Source of the DNA: Nonomuraea zeae
Lineage (GTDB): Bacteria > Actinomycetota > Actinomycetes > Streptosporangiales > Streptosporangiaceae
NCBI RefSeq assembly: GCF_005889725.1
Contig: NZ_VCKX01000029.1
Location: forward strand, 1-64,000
DNA length: 64,000 nt
Reading direction: 5' to 3'
The position numbers and the translations under genes were made by a program. The notes beneath the pieces were generated by a model. That model searched no databases and had not been told where the DNA came from. It saw nothing but the letters and a program-made list of their open reading frames with translations. The stretch's first letter is position 1; each line of letters starts with the position of its first letter. Positions 1-9,493 of this stretch are shown piece by piece.

Positions 1-359
1 TGATACTGCAAAACACCCTACCAGGACCCGCCTGGATCAACAAGCCCAAGACCGAGAAAGACACCACAGAGAAGTCGACACAGAATTAGCCCAGCTCAAC
101 TGCCCTGATCAAATTGACGGGTTCCGGGCAGACGCAGGGGATGCTTTCTGTCGATCAATCTGAGGCATCTCGGCTTCCTCCCGGGTCGGGGACGACCTGG
201 CAGGCGTCGCCTATCTCACCCTCACGGACGAGTCTGCCGATTGCTTCGATCATCGCGGTGATGCCGGGCCGGGGCGTGATGATGAGATCCGTCATGCAGA
301 AGTGGAGGCGGTTCACCACGAGGCTGATCATCGGCGCGGCCCCGCCCCCGCAAGGCGGG
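1..359. other. No clear gene; possible C-terminal tail of an upstream gene
   Basis: A plus-strand frame is open from base 2 to a stop at 173-175. It encodes a charged, coiled-coil-like stretch (DQQAQDRERHHREVDTELAQ) and could be the end of a gene that starts before the window. No family was recognised. On the minus strand, roughly 120-350, there is a short plausible peptide (LIITPRPGITAMIEAIGRLV) without a convincing start signal. Neither is strong enough to call as a gene. Confidence 0.25.
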
Positions 360-1235
360 TCACAGCCGGATCAGGTCGGCGACCTCCTCGGGCAGGCCGG
401 GCGAAGTCAGGACATGGCCCATCCCGGGCACGACGTGCAGGACCGCGCCCGGAATCGCGGCAGCCAGGGCCTCGCCGTGACCGAGCGGCCAGAGCGGATC
501 CTGGTCGCCGTGCACGATCGAGGTCGGCGCGGTGATCGACGACAGCGGGGCGAGCAGGTCAGGGGCGTCCCTCCATACGGCCAGGTCATGGTTGGCCGCG
601 GCCGCCGGGTCGGTGGCCCGCGACAGCGCCAGCTCCAGCATCGCCCGGGCAGCCGGCTCGTCGAACGGCCGGACCGGCCCGTTGAAGACCCGGAACAAGG
701 CCACGTCGGACTCCACACCCGGCGGCAGCCCGGCGGCCAGATGCGCGAGAAACGCCGGCGACGGCGGCGGCAGATCATCCGGGTCGGCCGGCTTCCCGGC
801 CCTCGCCCGTGCCCACACCGGCCTCAGATCATGACCCATCGGCGAGCTGGACATCACCGTCAAAGACCGGACCCGGTCCGGCGCGTGCACCCCCAACCAC
901 TGCGCGATCATGCCGCCCAGGGAAGTCCCAGCCACATGAGCGGAACCCAGTCCGTAACCGTCCAGCACGGCCAGGCAGTCGCGAGCCATATCCCCGATCG
1001 TGTACGGGTGGGCATCGAAGTCGACGACGCTGGACCGACCGGTATCCCGATGATCGAATCGGATCACCTGAACCCCACGCTCCACAAGCCGCCCAACCAG
1101 CGCATCAGGGCAAAGGACACCCTGAGCGGCCGACCCCATGACCATCAACACAGCGGGAAGCCCAGGATCCCCGACCCGCTCAGTCCAAATCCGCAGCGGC
1201 CCGGAGGCCACAAATCGCTCGTGCGCATCCAACAT
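360..1235 (-). CDS. Alpha/beta hydrolase
   Basis: A 291-residue cytoplasmic hydrolase of the alpha/beta fold. The nucleophile elbow G-T-S-L-G-G lies near residue 104, the acid is probably in the HGDQDPLWP segment, and the histidine is in the GMGHVL motif near the C-terminus. The oxyanion-side motif FDHRDTGRS is also present, as in the 3-oxoadipate enol-lactonase/haloperoxidase-like subgroup. The reading frame is open further upstream, but family homology begins at MLDAHERF, so ATG 1235 is chosen; the upstream extension has unusual composition. The substrate cannot be told from sequence. It stands alone, with no operon partner. Confidence 0.85.
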   Translation of the reverse strand: MLDAHERFVASGPLRIWTERVGDPGLPAVLMVMGSAAQGVLCPDALVGRLVERGVQVIRFDHRDTGRSSVVDFDAHPYTIGDMARDCLAVLDGYGLGSAHVAGTSLGGMIAQWLGVHAPDRVRSLTVMSSSPMGHDLRPVWARARAGKPADPDDLPPPSPAFLAHLAAGLPPGVESDVALFRVFNGPVRPFDEPAARAMLELALSRATDPAAAANHDLAVWRDAPDLLAPLSSITAPTSIVHGDQDPLWPLGHGEALAAAIPGAVLHVVPGMGHVLTSPGLPEEVADLIRL

Positions 1236-1824
1236 GGAGGCACGGTAGCGGCTACCTGCTGCCGAACGCCCACATTTTCCGATGGCCCGGCCGGGAGCAG
1301 GGTGCCGAAGCCAGGAGAAAATCGGGAAAATCAAGAACTCGCCCAGCACTGCCCGCCTCATCGAGGGACAACGCACCATCGGCTGGCGCGAGGCACCCAT
1401 CGAACGCGACATCGCCCCTGCGCGAATCGCGCTGGGCGACTGCGCAGGTGACTTCGGACATTGACGCTCCGTTCCAGAAAAGGTGGTTTGTCGGACGGTG
1501 ACGTGGTCGGATGCAGCGGCGCCTGCGGGACAACATGTGACCTGCAACGCCCTTTGGCTGGGAATCTGCAACATCGTTTTGGCCGCGTACGGTGCGTATA
1601 GGGGCGGTGGTCAGCTGATTCCGATGACAAGAGTATCGCGGGCGATCAGGCGGTGACTGAACGGATCTGGATAGCCTCCGGCAGGCGTAGGCGACAGGCT
1701 CAGCGACCGTCCGTGAAAGCACCAAGGCACTTCGGGCAAGAAGGGGCGACCATCGTTCACTTGACCCAGCGGAGACGCCTGCACGGCCGTTCCACCTGAC
1801 CTGGCCGACCCACCCGATCTACGG
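1236..1824. other. Stretch without a recognisable gene
   Basis: Open frames exist on both strands, but none has a ribosome binding site with a recognisable protein. It separates the minus-strand hydrolase from the plus-strand sigma-factor remnant, so promoters for both presumably lie here; none was identified with confidence. Confidence 0.4.
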
Positions 1825-2332
1825 GTGGACTTCGAGCAGATCTTCAATGCGCACTTCTCCGAGATCCACCGCTACATCGTCAGGCGGTTGTCCGACGACG
1901 TCGCTGACGACCTGGCCGCCGAGGTGTTCCTGGCGGCCTATCGGGGTGGCTACGACGCCGCGCGCGGCGGGGTGCGTCCGTGGCTGTACGGCATCGCCAC
2001 CCACCTCATCGCACGGCCGCCGCACCGAGATCCGTAGATGGAAGGCACTTAGCCGGACGGCTGAACGCGCCGTGCATAGTTCCGAGGACGCAGCCCTGGC
2101 CCGCGTGGCCGCAGGCCAGCTGACCGGCAAGCTGGCGGGGGCGCTGGCCGGGCTCAACCGTGGGGACCGCGACGTCGTGCTGCTGAGCGTGCTGGGCGAC
2201 CTCAGCCACGCCGAGATCGCCGCCGCCCTGCGGATCCCTGCGGGGACGGTCGCCTCCCGGCTCAACCGCGCTCGCAAGCAACTCCGCAAGACACTCGGCG
2301 ACGTCAGCCCTTTGGAGGAGATCCATGGATGA
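1825..2332 (+). pseudogene. ECF-type RNA polymerase sigma factor, frameshifted
   Basis: The first frame encodes sigma region 2 (FNAHFSEIHRYIVRRLSDDVADDLAAEVFLAAY) up to HLIARPP, then hits a stop at 2035-2037. The rest of the protein (region 4: LAGLNRGDRDVVLLSVLGDL, then the helix-turn-helix EIAAALRIPAGTVASRLNRAR) continues in the next frame from about 2015 to the stop at 2330-2332. Joined, the two parts give a normal ECF factor of about 170 residues starting at GTG 1825. One indel in the TEIRRW segment explains the break. The stop overlaps the start of the next gene, as in sigma/anti-sigma pairs. Either a young pseudogene or a sequencing error. Confidence 0.8.
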
Positions 2333-3478
2333 GCTGAGGCTCCTGGCGAGAGCACTGCCTGACGCTCCGCCACCCTCGGTGGAGGTGGTTGAGAACGCGC
2401 GCCTTCGGCTTGCCGCCGCACAGCGCATGCCGGTACGGCCAGGTAGAGCGAATCGCCGTGGCCTCGCCTGGAGATGGACCCTGGGAGCGGCCGCGACAAC
2501 GATCGCCGTCGTCATGGCCGTCGTCAGGCTCGTGTCGAGCGTGACCGATGTTCCCGCACATGCTCGCGCCCACAGGCGGTAACGATGCCCTGCTCCACCT
2601 GGCGGACCAGATCGCGAAACTGCCGGAGGAGCGCGGCGACTACTGGCGGAGGCCGCAGCTCCACCGTGGGCTGATGAGGGTCCGGGCGGGCGGCGATACG
2701 TTCAACGTTCTCTCCTCGTCTCGAATCGACCTCTGGCAGCCGCGACCCCGGCGACCCCGTTCAGGTGGAGCAGAGGCAGCAGTTCGTCCGTCCCGCCACC
2801 GAGGCCGATGAGCGTGCATGGCGGGCGGCGGGTTCTCCGGTCAAGGTCCAACGCGTGTGCGCGCCGGGCACCCGCTCGGGCGACTGCGCGAAAGTCCAGA
2901 TGCGGTTCAAGCCCTCACAGTGCGTTTACACGCGCGCAGTCGAACAGGGCCGCGTGCCCGGTTCACGCCTGAGTGGACTCACGCTGGCCGACCTCGCGGC
3001 GCTGCCCGGCGACACCGGACAACTCCGGGAGAAACTGCGAACCTACTGGAAGACCCGAAAGCCCAGCCAGCTCAGAATGAGCTTCGACAATTTCCTCCCC
3101 ACCTCCTCCGCCCTTCTGGAGCTGCCGGTCAAGCCCTCGGTCAGGGCAGCCACCCTGCGTCTCCTCGCCGGACTGCCGACGACCAAGGTGCGTGGCTCGA
3201 TCACGGACCCTCTGGGACGTCCGGGAATCGAGGTCACCTTCAGACAGAGCGCGCTCTTCTTCGACGAGTTCGGTACCGATGACGAGGTGCTGATGCGATA
3301 CACCACCATCCTCGACCCGCGGACCGGCACCGTCTTGGCGACTACCGCGATCGCGGTCGAGAGCACGGAGGGGCTCGCCACGGGGACGCTCATGGAATAT
3401 CAGGCATGGGCACCTGAGGCGGGCTGGACCAGCGAACGGCCACGCGGCTGCCGGCTCAGCAACCGTCCGCTCTCGTGA
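2325..3478 (+). pseudogene. CU044_5270-type sigma-associated membrane protein, broken in three frames
   Basis: Begins MDELRLLARALPDAPPPS with one hydrophobic segment (TIAVVMAVVRLVSSV), the architecture of the CU044_5270-like proteins commonly encoded after ECF sigma genes. The coding sequence changes frame at about 2545 (into HLADQIAKLPEERGDYWRR) and again at about 2745 (into VEQRQQFVRPATEADERAW), then runs open to 3478. The C-terminal half (GLPTTKVRGSITDPLGRPGI) is well preserved. Two small indels therefore kill an otherwise full-length gene of about 380 codons. Its ATG overlaps the end of the broken sigma gene, so the pair decayed together or was poorly sequenced. Confidence 0.65.
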
Positions 3479-3723
3479 CGGGCCGCCCCTGGGGCGCCGT
3501 GCGTCAGGCGCTAGCGTCACTGCCTCTCCGGCAGCGGGCGACTATCATTCTTCGCTTCTACGCGGACCTCACCGAGCACCAGAGCCCTCGGGTGGACGTG
3601 GCGAAGCGGACGATCAAACTCCGCGAGCGACGACGGCGCACTGCCGCTTCCTTGTTCGCGGCGGTTGGGTCGTCGTCACCCTCACAGCGACAATCGGCGT
3701 TCGACTGGACGGCCATCACGTAG
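3475..3723 (+). pseudogene. Sigma-70 region 4 remnant
   Basis: The peptide ALASLPLRQRATIILRFYAD is typical of the start of region 4.2 in SigE-family ECF factors, but the helix-turn-helix that should follow is degenerate and regions 2 and 3 are missing. It overlaps the end of the preceding broken gene by a few bases. Most likely the leftover C-terminus of a second sigma factor after a deletion. Confidence 0.5.
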
Positions 3724-4219
3724 GCGATGGCGCGGGTCGTTTGGCCGACCCGACGCAGACGGTGCCGCCTACTCGCAGGCATGGACGGCCGCCGAAGCGG
3801 ATCAGGCGCGCGTCGGATCGAGGCGCCGACCGCCTTGGGCGGCTAGAGATGCAACTCTCGGGTTGCGCTTTCAGTCATGCGGTGCAACCTAGAGTTGCAC
3901 CACAAGGCGGCAGCGAGGAGTCTCCTCACGAGCATGAATCGGATTGAGCGCGTTGCCGATCACCGCGCCCATGGAGTGGGTCTGACGCGCCCCCACCATC
4001 CACTCAGCCCGAACGCGAGCGCGACGCCCATCAGCGTGACTCTCCAATGGTTTCGCGCTGCGTCCATGAGGCGGGCACCGCAGCAGCCAAAGCGGTGTCC
4101 AAAAGCCGATTCAGGACGGTGGAACGTCTCGTCCCCGAGATCAGCCCGATTCGGCAGGACACCCCGCAACCTACCTGCACCGCAGCGCACGCCGCAGCCA
4201 CTGAAATAGGAGAACGCCC
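3724..4219. other. Intergenic stretch with palindromes, no gene
   Basis: No protein was recognised on either strand. It contains two GCAAC/GTTGC inverted repeats (about 3851-3866 and 3881-3901) that look like repressor operators, and ends with a ribosome binding site for a truncated gene start at 4220. Confidence 0.4.
3881..3901. promoter_or_regulatory. GGTGCAAC palindrome, candidate repressor operator
   Basis: GGTGCAAC, five bases (CTAGA), GTTGCACC: a perfect 8-bp inverted repeat. A weaker copy, GCAAC..GTTGC, lies about 15 bases upstream. Two half-related palindromes in a row in an intergenic region suggest a dimeric regulator such as a TetR or GntR member. The regulator is not in the immediate neighbourhood, and the gene once controlled may be the one cut at 4276. 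Confidence 0.4.
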
Positions 4220-4276
4220 GTGAGTGTCATCACCCCGTCCACCGGCCAGGTCAGGCCTCCGCCTCGGGACTGTACG
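4220..4276 (+). pseudogene. Gene start cut off by the IS256-type element
   Basis: AGGAGAA is followed by GTG 4220 and an open frame (MSVITPSTGQVRPPPRDC) that runs straight into the left terminal repeat of the insertion sequence at 4277. The good ribosome binding site suggests a real gene whose body was displaced by the stack of mobile elements that follows. The 18 residues are not enough to name the family. Confidence 0.3.
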
Positions 4277-5659
4277 GTCACTGGTGTAACTCCTGATCAA
4301 GGAGAACGCACCTGATGAGTACTGTGATCCAGGCATCGGCGGAGATCGACCTGGAGGACGCCGCGGTGGCGCGTAAGCCCAAGGACGCCAAGACGAAGGA
4401 GTCGGACCGGGAGCTGGTGGCCCGGCTGGTCGACCAGGCCCGCACCGAGGGAGTGGAACTGGTCGGCGAGAACGGGCTGCTGGGCCGACTGACCAAGCTG
4501 GTGCTGGAGTCCGCGCTGGAAGGTGAGATCACCGACTATCTCGGCTACGACAAGCACCAACGCTCCGGCGGCGAGACGACCAACAGCCGTAACGGCGCCC
4601 GCTCCAAGACGGTTAACACCGACGTTGGGCCGGTGGAGATCATCGTGCCACGCGATCGGGACGGCAGCTTTGAGCCGAAGATCGTGCGCAAGCGGCAGCG
4701 GCGCCTGTCCGGCGTGGACGAGATGGTCATCTCGCTGGCCGCCAATGGCCTGACCACCGGCGAGATCTTCGCGCACCTGGCCGAGGTCTACGGCGCCGAC
4801 GTTTCCAAGCAGACCATCTCCACGATTACCGACAAGGTGCTGGAGGGCATGGCCGAATGGCAGAACCGGCCGCTCGATCCGCGATCTACCCGGTCCTGTT
4901 CGTCGACGCTGTCCATGTGAAGCTGCGGGACGGCCAGGTCGCCAACCGGCCGATCTACGTGGCGATGGCGGTCACCGTCGATGGCGAGCGCGACATCCTC
5001 GGGCTGTGGGCCGGCGACGGAGGCGAGGGCGCCAAGTTCTGGCTGCACATGCTGACCGAGATCAAGAACCGTGGCGTCGGTGATGCGCTGATGGTGGGCT
5101 GCGACGGCCTGAAGGCGCTGCCGCAGGCCATCGAGAGCGTCTGGCCACAAGCCGTGGTCCAAACGTGCGTGGTTCACCTGCTGCGCGCTTCGTTCCGGTA
5201 TGCCGCCCGCCAGCACTGGGACGCCATCGCCAAGGGCTCAAGCCCGTCTACACCGCCCCGACCGAAGCGGCCGCGCTCGAGCGCTTCTACGAGTTCGCCG
5301 AGACCTGGGGCGGCAAGTACCCGGCGATCGTGAAGCTATGGGAGGACGCCTGGGCCGAGTTCGTGCCCTTCCTCAACTTCGACACCGAGATCCGCCGGGT
5401 GATCTGCTCGACCAACGCCATCGAGTCGGTCAACGCCCGGATCCGGCGGGCGGTCAAGGCCCGCGGACACTTCCCGAACGAGCAGGCCGCACTCAAATGC
5501 GTCTACATGGCGATCATGAGCCTGGACCCGACCGGCAAGGGCCGCAAACGCTGGATCACCCGCTGGAAGGCCGCGCTGAACGCCTTCGCCATCACCTTCG
5601 AAGGCCGCCTGACCCCAACCACCCGATAGAACAATTCAAGATCGAGATACACCACTGAC
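4277..5659 (+). mobile_element. IS256-family insertion sequence (inactive)
   Basis: About 1.38 kb. The left end (4277 on, GTCACTGGTGTAACTC) and the reversed right end (5659 back, GTCAGTGGTGTATCTC) are imperfect terminal inverted repeats flanking an IS256/Mutator-type transposase. The transposase has two frameshifts, so the element cannot move by itself. The flanking octamers do not match, so no target duplication is visible. An ISL3 element has inserted immediately outside the right end. Confidence 0.75.
4315..5629 (+). pseudogene. IS256-family transposase, two frameshifts
   Basis: Three consecutive frames together make a complete transposase of about 437 residues. Frame one (from ATG 4315) covers the N-terminal half, including DYLGYDKHQRSGG and EIIVPRDRDGSFEP. 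Frame two starts near 4865 (AIYPVLFVDAVHVKLRDGQV, first catalytic Asp; LGLWAGDGGEGAKFW). Frame three starts near 5240 (LKPVYTAPTEAAALERF; the C-terminal STNAIESVN with the catalytic Glu). Each shift is explained by loss of one base, at about 4860 and 5237. ATG is preceded by AAGGAG. Confidence 0.9.
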
Positions 5660-5661
5660 TG
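5654..5661. repeat. ISL3 target-site duplication, left copy (ACTGACTG)
   Basis: ACTGACTG lies directly before the left end of the ISL3 element and again at 9468-9475 after its right end. Eight bases is the size known for ISL3-family duplications. The left copy overlaps the last bases of the IS256-type right terminal repeat, so ISL3 landed on that end. Confidence 0.8.
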
Positions 5662-5693
5662 GGCTCTGTCGCTCTTTCGGTGGTGACGGAGCG

Positions 5694-7226
5694 TCAGGCC
5701 AAGAGGATGCGGTGGCGGAGCAGCGCGAAGCCGGCTCGGCCGTGCATCTGGCGCATGATGCGTTTGGTCTTGGTGTTCACGCCTTCGGTGCCGCCGTTGT
5801 GGAAGGGCAGGGTGACGGCCGCATGGACGGCGTCGCGGTCCTGGTCGAGGCCGCGGATAAAGGCATGCAGGTGAGGGAGGTCGGCGGCGCGGGCGATGGC
5901 GATCCACGCGTCGAGACGGTCGGCGTTGTCTTCGCGTGGCCGAAGCAGGTCGGCGAAACCGCGGACGAGTCCCGCCAAGTCGATCATCTCGGGGCAGGCG
6001 GCGGTGAGGTCGTCCAGCAAGTGCCGGTGCTCATCCTTGAGGTTGTCCGGTTGAGTGAGCAGGAGCCGGGTCAGGCGGCGGGGCGCGATGGGTAGCCGGT
6101 CGGCTTCGACTCGCCCTTGGGTGATGTAGCGGTAGAGGAGGTTGAAGCTGCCCGGGTAGCCGAGGGCTCTGATCTCATTGAACAGGTGCAGAACGGGGAC
6201 TGCGGGGTCTTCGGCACGGCGGCGGCGCAGGTGGTCGCGGTAGGGGTCGACGAGGGTGGGCCGGTATTGCGGGGCGCGTTGCAGGCGCATCGGTTCGGGC
6301 ACGCGGGCGTAGCGTTTGACGGTGTTGAGGCCCAGGTTCAGCCGGCGGGCGCATTCCAGCAGGCCGACGCCCTTGCCGAGCAGGTCGTGGACCTGGTGCC
6401 AGCGTTCGCGGGTGGTCTGTGCACGCTTGCCGACCTTGATCGGGGGGCCGGCCTTGGCCCAGCAGGCGCTGTGTCCGGCCACTTCTTTGAGCACGGCCTC
6501 GCCGAAGTTGTGCCACAGGTGCCAGCGGTCACCGACTTGGGTGGCGTGGGGCAGGGCGCGGCGGATCGCTTCGGCGTAGGCGCCCGAGCCGTCCCGGCAG
6601 ACCACCTGCACCCCAGGATGGGCGCGCAGCCAGGCCTCGAGCACATCGGCGGTGCGGCCCGGCAGCACGTCGATGCGCTGGCGGGTCTCGGCGTCGATGA
6701 GCACCGTGGCGTAGCGATGACGCCGACGCAGAGCGAAGTCGTCCACGCCCAGCACGCGAGGCACCCGCAACGCAGGCAACGGCAGACGCAGCAGCAGGCG
6801 CAGGGCAGTATGCCGCGATAAGCGCACGGCCAGCGCGGCTAACGCCCGCACGCTGGCGCGTCCGGCCAGTTCGCGGACCACCGCGCCGATCTGCGAGGTC
6901 AGGCGAAGGGCGCGGCGCTGGTAGCGTTCCAGCACCCCGGGCACCTGTTCCCGGAAGGTCTGGCGGCAGCCGCGGGTCGGGCAGACCAGGCGGCGCCTCC
7001 GCACCACCACCAGCACCCGGCGTCCATCGATCGCGACATCGGCCACACTCCGCCGGTGATAGCCGTGCACACGCGCTGTCTCGGCCCCGCAGCCAGGACA
7101 GGTGGCCGAGCCGTCCGGGGTCCGCGCGCGTAACCGAATCTGCTCGCCCTCGTCTGTCACCTCTTCCACAACGAGGGGCGATAGCCCCGAGAACACCGTA
7201 CGTACGAGTCCGTCATCATCAAGCAC
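5694..7226 (-). CDS. ISL3-family transposase
   Basis: 510 residues, a normal ISL3 length and uninterrupted. The N-terminal zinc-ribbon (CPGCGAETARVHGYHRR, then CPTRGCRQTF) is followed by a helix-turn-helix region and the DDE catalytic core: GVDDFALRRRHRYATVL (first Asp), VVCRDGSGAYAEAIR (second Asp) and GGTEGVNTKTKRIMRQM (Glu). It cuts and pastes DNA ended by the 19-bp repeats described for the element. The gene is intact although its element has lost a continuous right end, so it could still act in trans on other copies. Confidence 0.93.
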   Translation of the reverse strand: MLDDDGLVRTVFSGLSPLVVEEVTDEGEQIRLRARTPDGSATCPGCGAETARVHGYHRRSVADVAIDGRRVLVVVRRRRLVCPTRGCRQTFREQVPGVLERYQRRALRLTSQIGAVVRELAGRASVRALAALAVRLSRHTALRLLLRLPLPALRVPRVLGVDDFALRRRHRYATVLIDAETRQRIDVLPGRTADVLEAWLRAHPGVQVVCRDGSGAYAEAIRRALPHATQVGDRWHLWHNFGEAVLKEVAGHSACWAKAGPPIKVGKRAQTTRERWHQVHDLLGKGVGLLECARRLNLGLNTVKRYARVPEPMRLQRAPQYRPTLVDPYRDHLRRRRAEDPAVPVLHLFNEIRALGYPGSFNLLYRYITQGRVEADRLPIAPRRLTRLLLTQPDNLKDEHRHLLDDLTAACPEMIDLAGLVRGFADLLRPREDNADRLDAWIAIARAADLPHLHAFIRGLDQDRDAVHAAVTLPFHNGGTEGVNTKTKRIMRQMHGRAGFALLRHRILLA

Positions 7227-7357
7227 AACTCAGCGTGACGACACAGCACGAACCGTCACCATCGAATCCGAGACAGAGCCGAAAGAGCGACAGAGTCGAG
7301 TCGGCTTGAGGCGCGATACTCAGATTTCTCTGAACCCGTTTCCTCAAGCCGCTCGCC

Positions 7358-7391
7358 GAACCCGCCGTGCGCCTCTCAACGCAACGGGCTC
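7358..7391 (-). ncRNA. Group II intron domain V
   Basis: The minus strand reads GAGCCCGTTGCGTTGAGAGG then CGCACGGCGGGTTC. This is a 34-nt hairpin with the domain V layout: a GAGCC/GGTTC closing stem, a GCGTTGAGAGGCGC tip with a GNRA-like loop, and a two-base bulge. Domain V is the catalytic heart of group II introns. It sits just after the stop of the reverse-transcriptase gene, where expected. Confidence 0.8.
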
Positions 7392-7407
7392 TCCACGGTC
7401 TCTGCCG

Positions 7408-8876
7408 TCATGTGGGTATGACCCAGGGGTTGGGGATCTTGCTGCTCCGCCAGCGATATCGGGTGACCGTGATCTTGGCGATGTCGAACAACTCGATCCC
7501 GTCCGTCGCCGTAATGGGCAGCCACCGCCCGATCGGGGTGGTGAACTGGCGTCGGACGTCCTTCCAGCTCCAGCGGTGCCGGACTTGCAGCATCCGGATC
7601 AGCCTCCACCACACGAACTGGTGAAGGCCGGAGAACCGGTCTTTGGCCACGGCGTGCTTGAAGTAGTTGGCCCAGCCGCGCATGATCTGGTTGAGCCTGA
7701 TCAGCACGGACCTCAGGTCCTGTTGTGACTTCCTGTGGGTCTGGGCACGAATCTTGGCCTTCAACGACCGGATGGGCCGGTCTGCGATGAAGGTGTAGAC
7801 GTACCACTTATCGGTTCCCCTCTTGCGGCGCCACTGGATGCGGAACCCCAGAAAGTCGAACCCGTCGCTCAAATGCACGATCTGGGTCTTGGCCGGTGAC
7901 AGCTGTAACCCGATCGGTTCCAGCACTCTCGCGACGTCCTCGCGCACCGCCAGCGTGTCGGCCTGTGTCCCGTGGACCAGGACGACGAAGTCGTCGGCGT
8001 AGCGGACCAGCCGCCACGTCGGTAGCCCCTTGCGGCGGCGGTGTCCGCGCCTACCCTCGTTCGACATCGTCCCGCCCGGCTTCCATGGCTCCACCAGGTG
8101 CTCATCGAGCACCGACAAAGCGATGTTGGCCAGCAGCGGAGACAGGATGCCGCCCTGCGGCGTCCCGGTCGTATAGCTCTTGTTCTCACCGAGCTCGGTC
8201 AAGATCCCGGCTTTCAAGAACGCTTTGACCAGTGCCAGAACGCGTTTGTCCTTCACCCGGCGACGCACCCGCTCCTCAGGGCCGTGTGGTCGATCCGGTC
8301 GAAGCACGCCTCGATGTCCGCATCCAGCACCCACCGATAGCCTCGGGTGCCGAAATGATGAATCTCAGCGATCGCATCCTGAGCACGCCGGTTGGGCCGG
8401 AACCCATAAGAGACCGGCTCGAAGTCAGCCTCGAAGATCGGTTCCAGCACGAGTTTCAGCGCGGCCTGCACGACCCGGTCGGCCACCGTCGGAATCCCGA
8501 GGGCACGGACCTTCCCTGCCCCACCCGGTTTGAGGATCTTGCGTTCCCGAACCGGCAAAGGCCGGAACGAACCATCCTTCAGGAAGGTTCGCAGGTCGTC
8601 CAGGAACCCCGGAACACCGATGCGCTCCTCGACGTCGGTGACCGTCAGGCCGTCCACGCCGGGAGTACGTGCTCCGCGGTTGCCCGCAACCCGATCGAAC
8701 GCCACGAGTAGCGTCGCCGGGTCATGCACGAAGTTGAACAGGTCATCGAACCGGCGGCCAGGATCAGCCGCCGCCCAACGGTGAAGCTTGGCCTGCATCT
8801 CCGATACCCGCCGACTCGGCCCCAGCGGGACCGCCTCCGGCCAGGCGCCGCCATTCGGCAGCGCGTCTTTCGGCAT
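7408..8876 (-). pseudogene. ltrA: Group II intron reverse transcriptase/maturase, frameshifted
   Basis: The start at 8876 (MPKDALPNGG) has GGAGG five bases upstream. The N-terminal part carries the early reverse-transcriptase blocks (RILKPGGAGKVRALGIPTV, VSYGFRPNRRAQDA, DADIEACFDRIDH) and stops at 8253 after a single-base deletion near 8278, at HTAL(M)ERV. The second frame continues with TPQGGILSPLLANI, the catalytic RYADDFVVLV, and the maturase domain (LNQIMRGWANYFKH). There is no HNH endonuclease domain, as in many actinobacterial introns. Joined length is about 490 residues. Confidence 0.9.
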
Positions 8877-9467
8877 TGCAGCCTCCATCCCTTCTCGAAA
8901 CCGCTGCCGCCCTTCGCCATGTGACCGGCTCTCCCGGCCTCGGACTACTACGGCGGCTCCGCCCCACCCCGGCCCGTTCAGTGGTCGATGCACCTATCCC
9001 GGCCAACGGGCTGGATGCCCACGGCCTGGAGCTGCGACCGGGTGGTTCCCGTTCACTGCGATTCGCTCGACGAAGTAGGAGCCCGACTTTGTCCCTGCGG
9101 CCTCGCCATGAGTACGCCGCAGACTTTCCTCATGGCCTCCCTGCCGGCAATGGCAAACCGGCCCAGGAGTTCCCCGCCCGCCTCGGCCGGCGGGTGCGCG
9201 CCGCGTCCTGCCCAGATCCACCAGATTCGAGCAGGCGTCCAGTGGAGGGACTTAACGACGTCGGTTCCTCTCGTACTCCTCTCCATCACGCTCACCGGAC
9301 CCGCACCATCTGGCAGTACTGGCACGTCCCGGCTTTGTCAGGGCTGCTCCCGCCCTCCCCGGCATCACCCGGATCAGGCTGCCCTCAGCTTCACCGACCT
9401 GCTGCGACAGGCCGAAGGCGAAGGTCTCCCACCTCCGCTCAAATCACAGCGCCTCACGGCGCACGCC

Positions 9468-9475
9468 ACTGACTG
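9468..9475. repeat. ISL3 target-site duplication, right copy (ACTGACTG)
   Basis: Second copy of the octamer found at 5654-5661, immediately after the GCC that completes the right terminal repeat of the ISL3 element. Confidence 0.8.
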
Positions 9476-9493
9476 GACACACCCGCCGTAGAG

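Larger units (their letters stand above)
7295..9464 (-). mobile_element. Group II intron with reverse-transcriptase gene
   Basis: Read on the minus strand, the intron starts GTGCGCC at 9464 (the GUGYG rule) and ends ..CGAC at 7295 (the AY rule). Both ends are fixed independently, because excising exactly this stretch rebuilds the 19-bp terminal repeat of the ISL3 element. Length 2,170 nt. The stretch 8877-9464 holds RNA domains I-IV, then comes the intron-encoded protein, then domain V (7358-7391) and a long domain VI-like hairpin whose stem is GCTTGAGG/CCTCAAGC. The encoded protein is frameshifted, so mobility and protein-assisted splicing are probably lost. Confidence 0.87.
5662..9467 (-). 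mobile_element. ISL3-family insertion sequence, interrupted by a group II intron
   Basis: Left terminal repeat GGCTCTGTCGCTCTTTCGG at 5662-5680. The matching right repeat is split: CCGAAAGAGCGACAGA at 7279-7294 and GCC at 9465-9467. Removing 7295-9464 (the intron) restores a perfect 19-bp inverted repeat and places the 8-bp duplications exactly outside both ends. Without the intron the element is 1,636 bp with one intact transposase gene. The split right end should block transposition of this copy. Confidence 0.88.

Noticed and set aside
4269..5667. Target-site duplication for the IS256-type element
   Set aside because: The octamer before the left end (ACTGTACG) does not match the bases that followed the right end before ISL3 insertion (TGGACACA).
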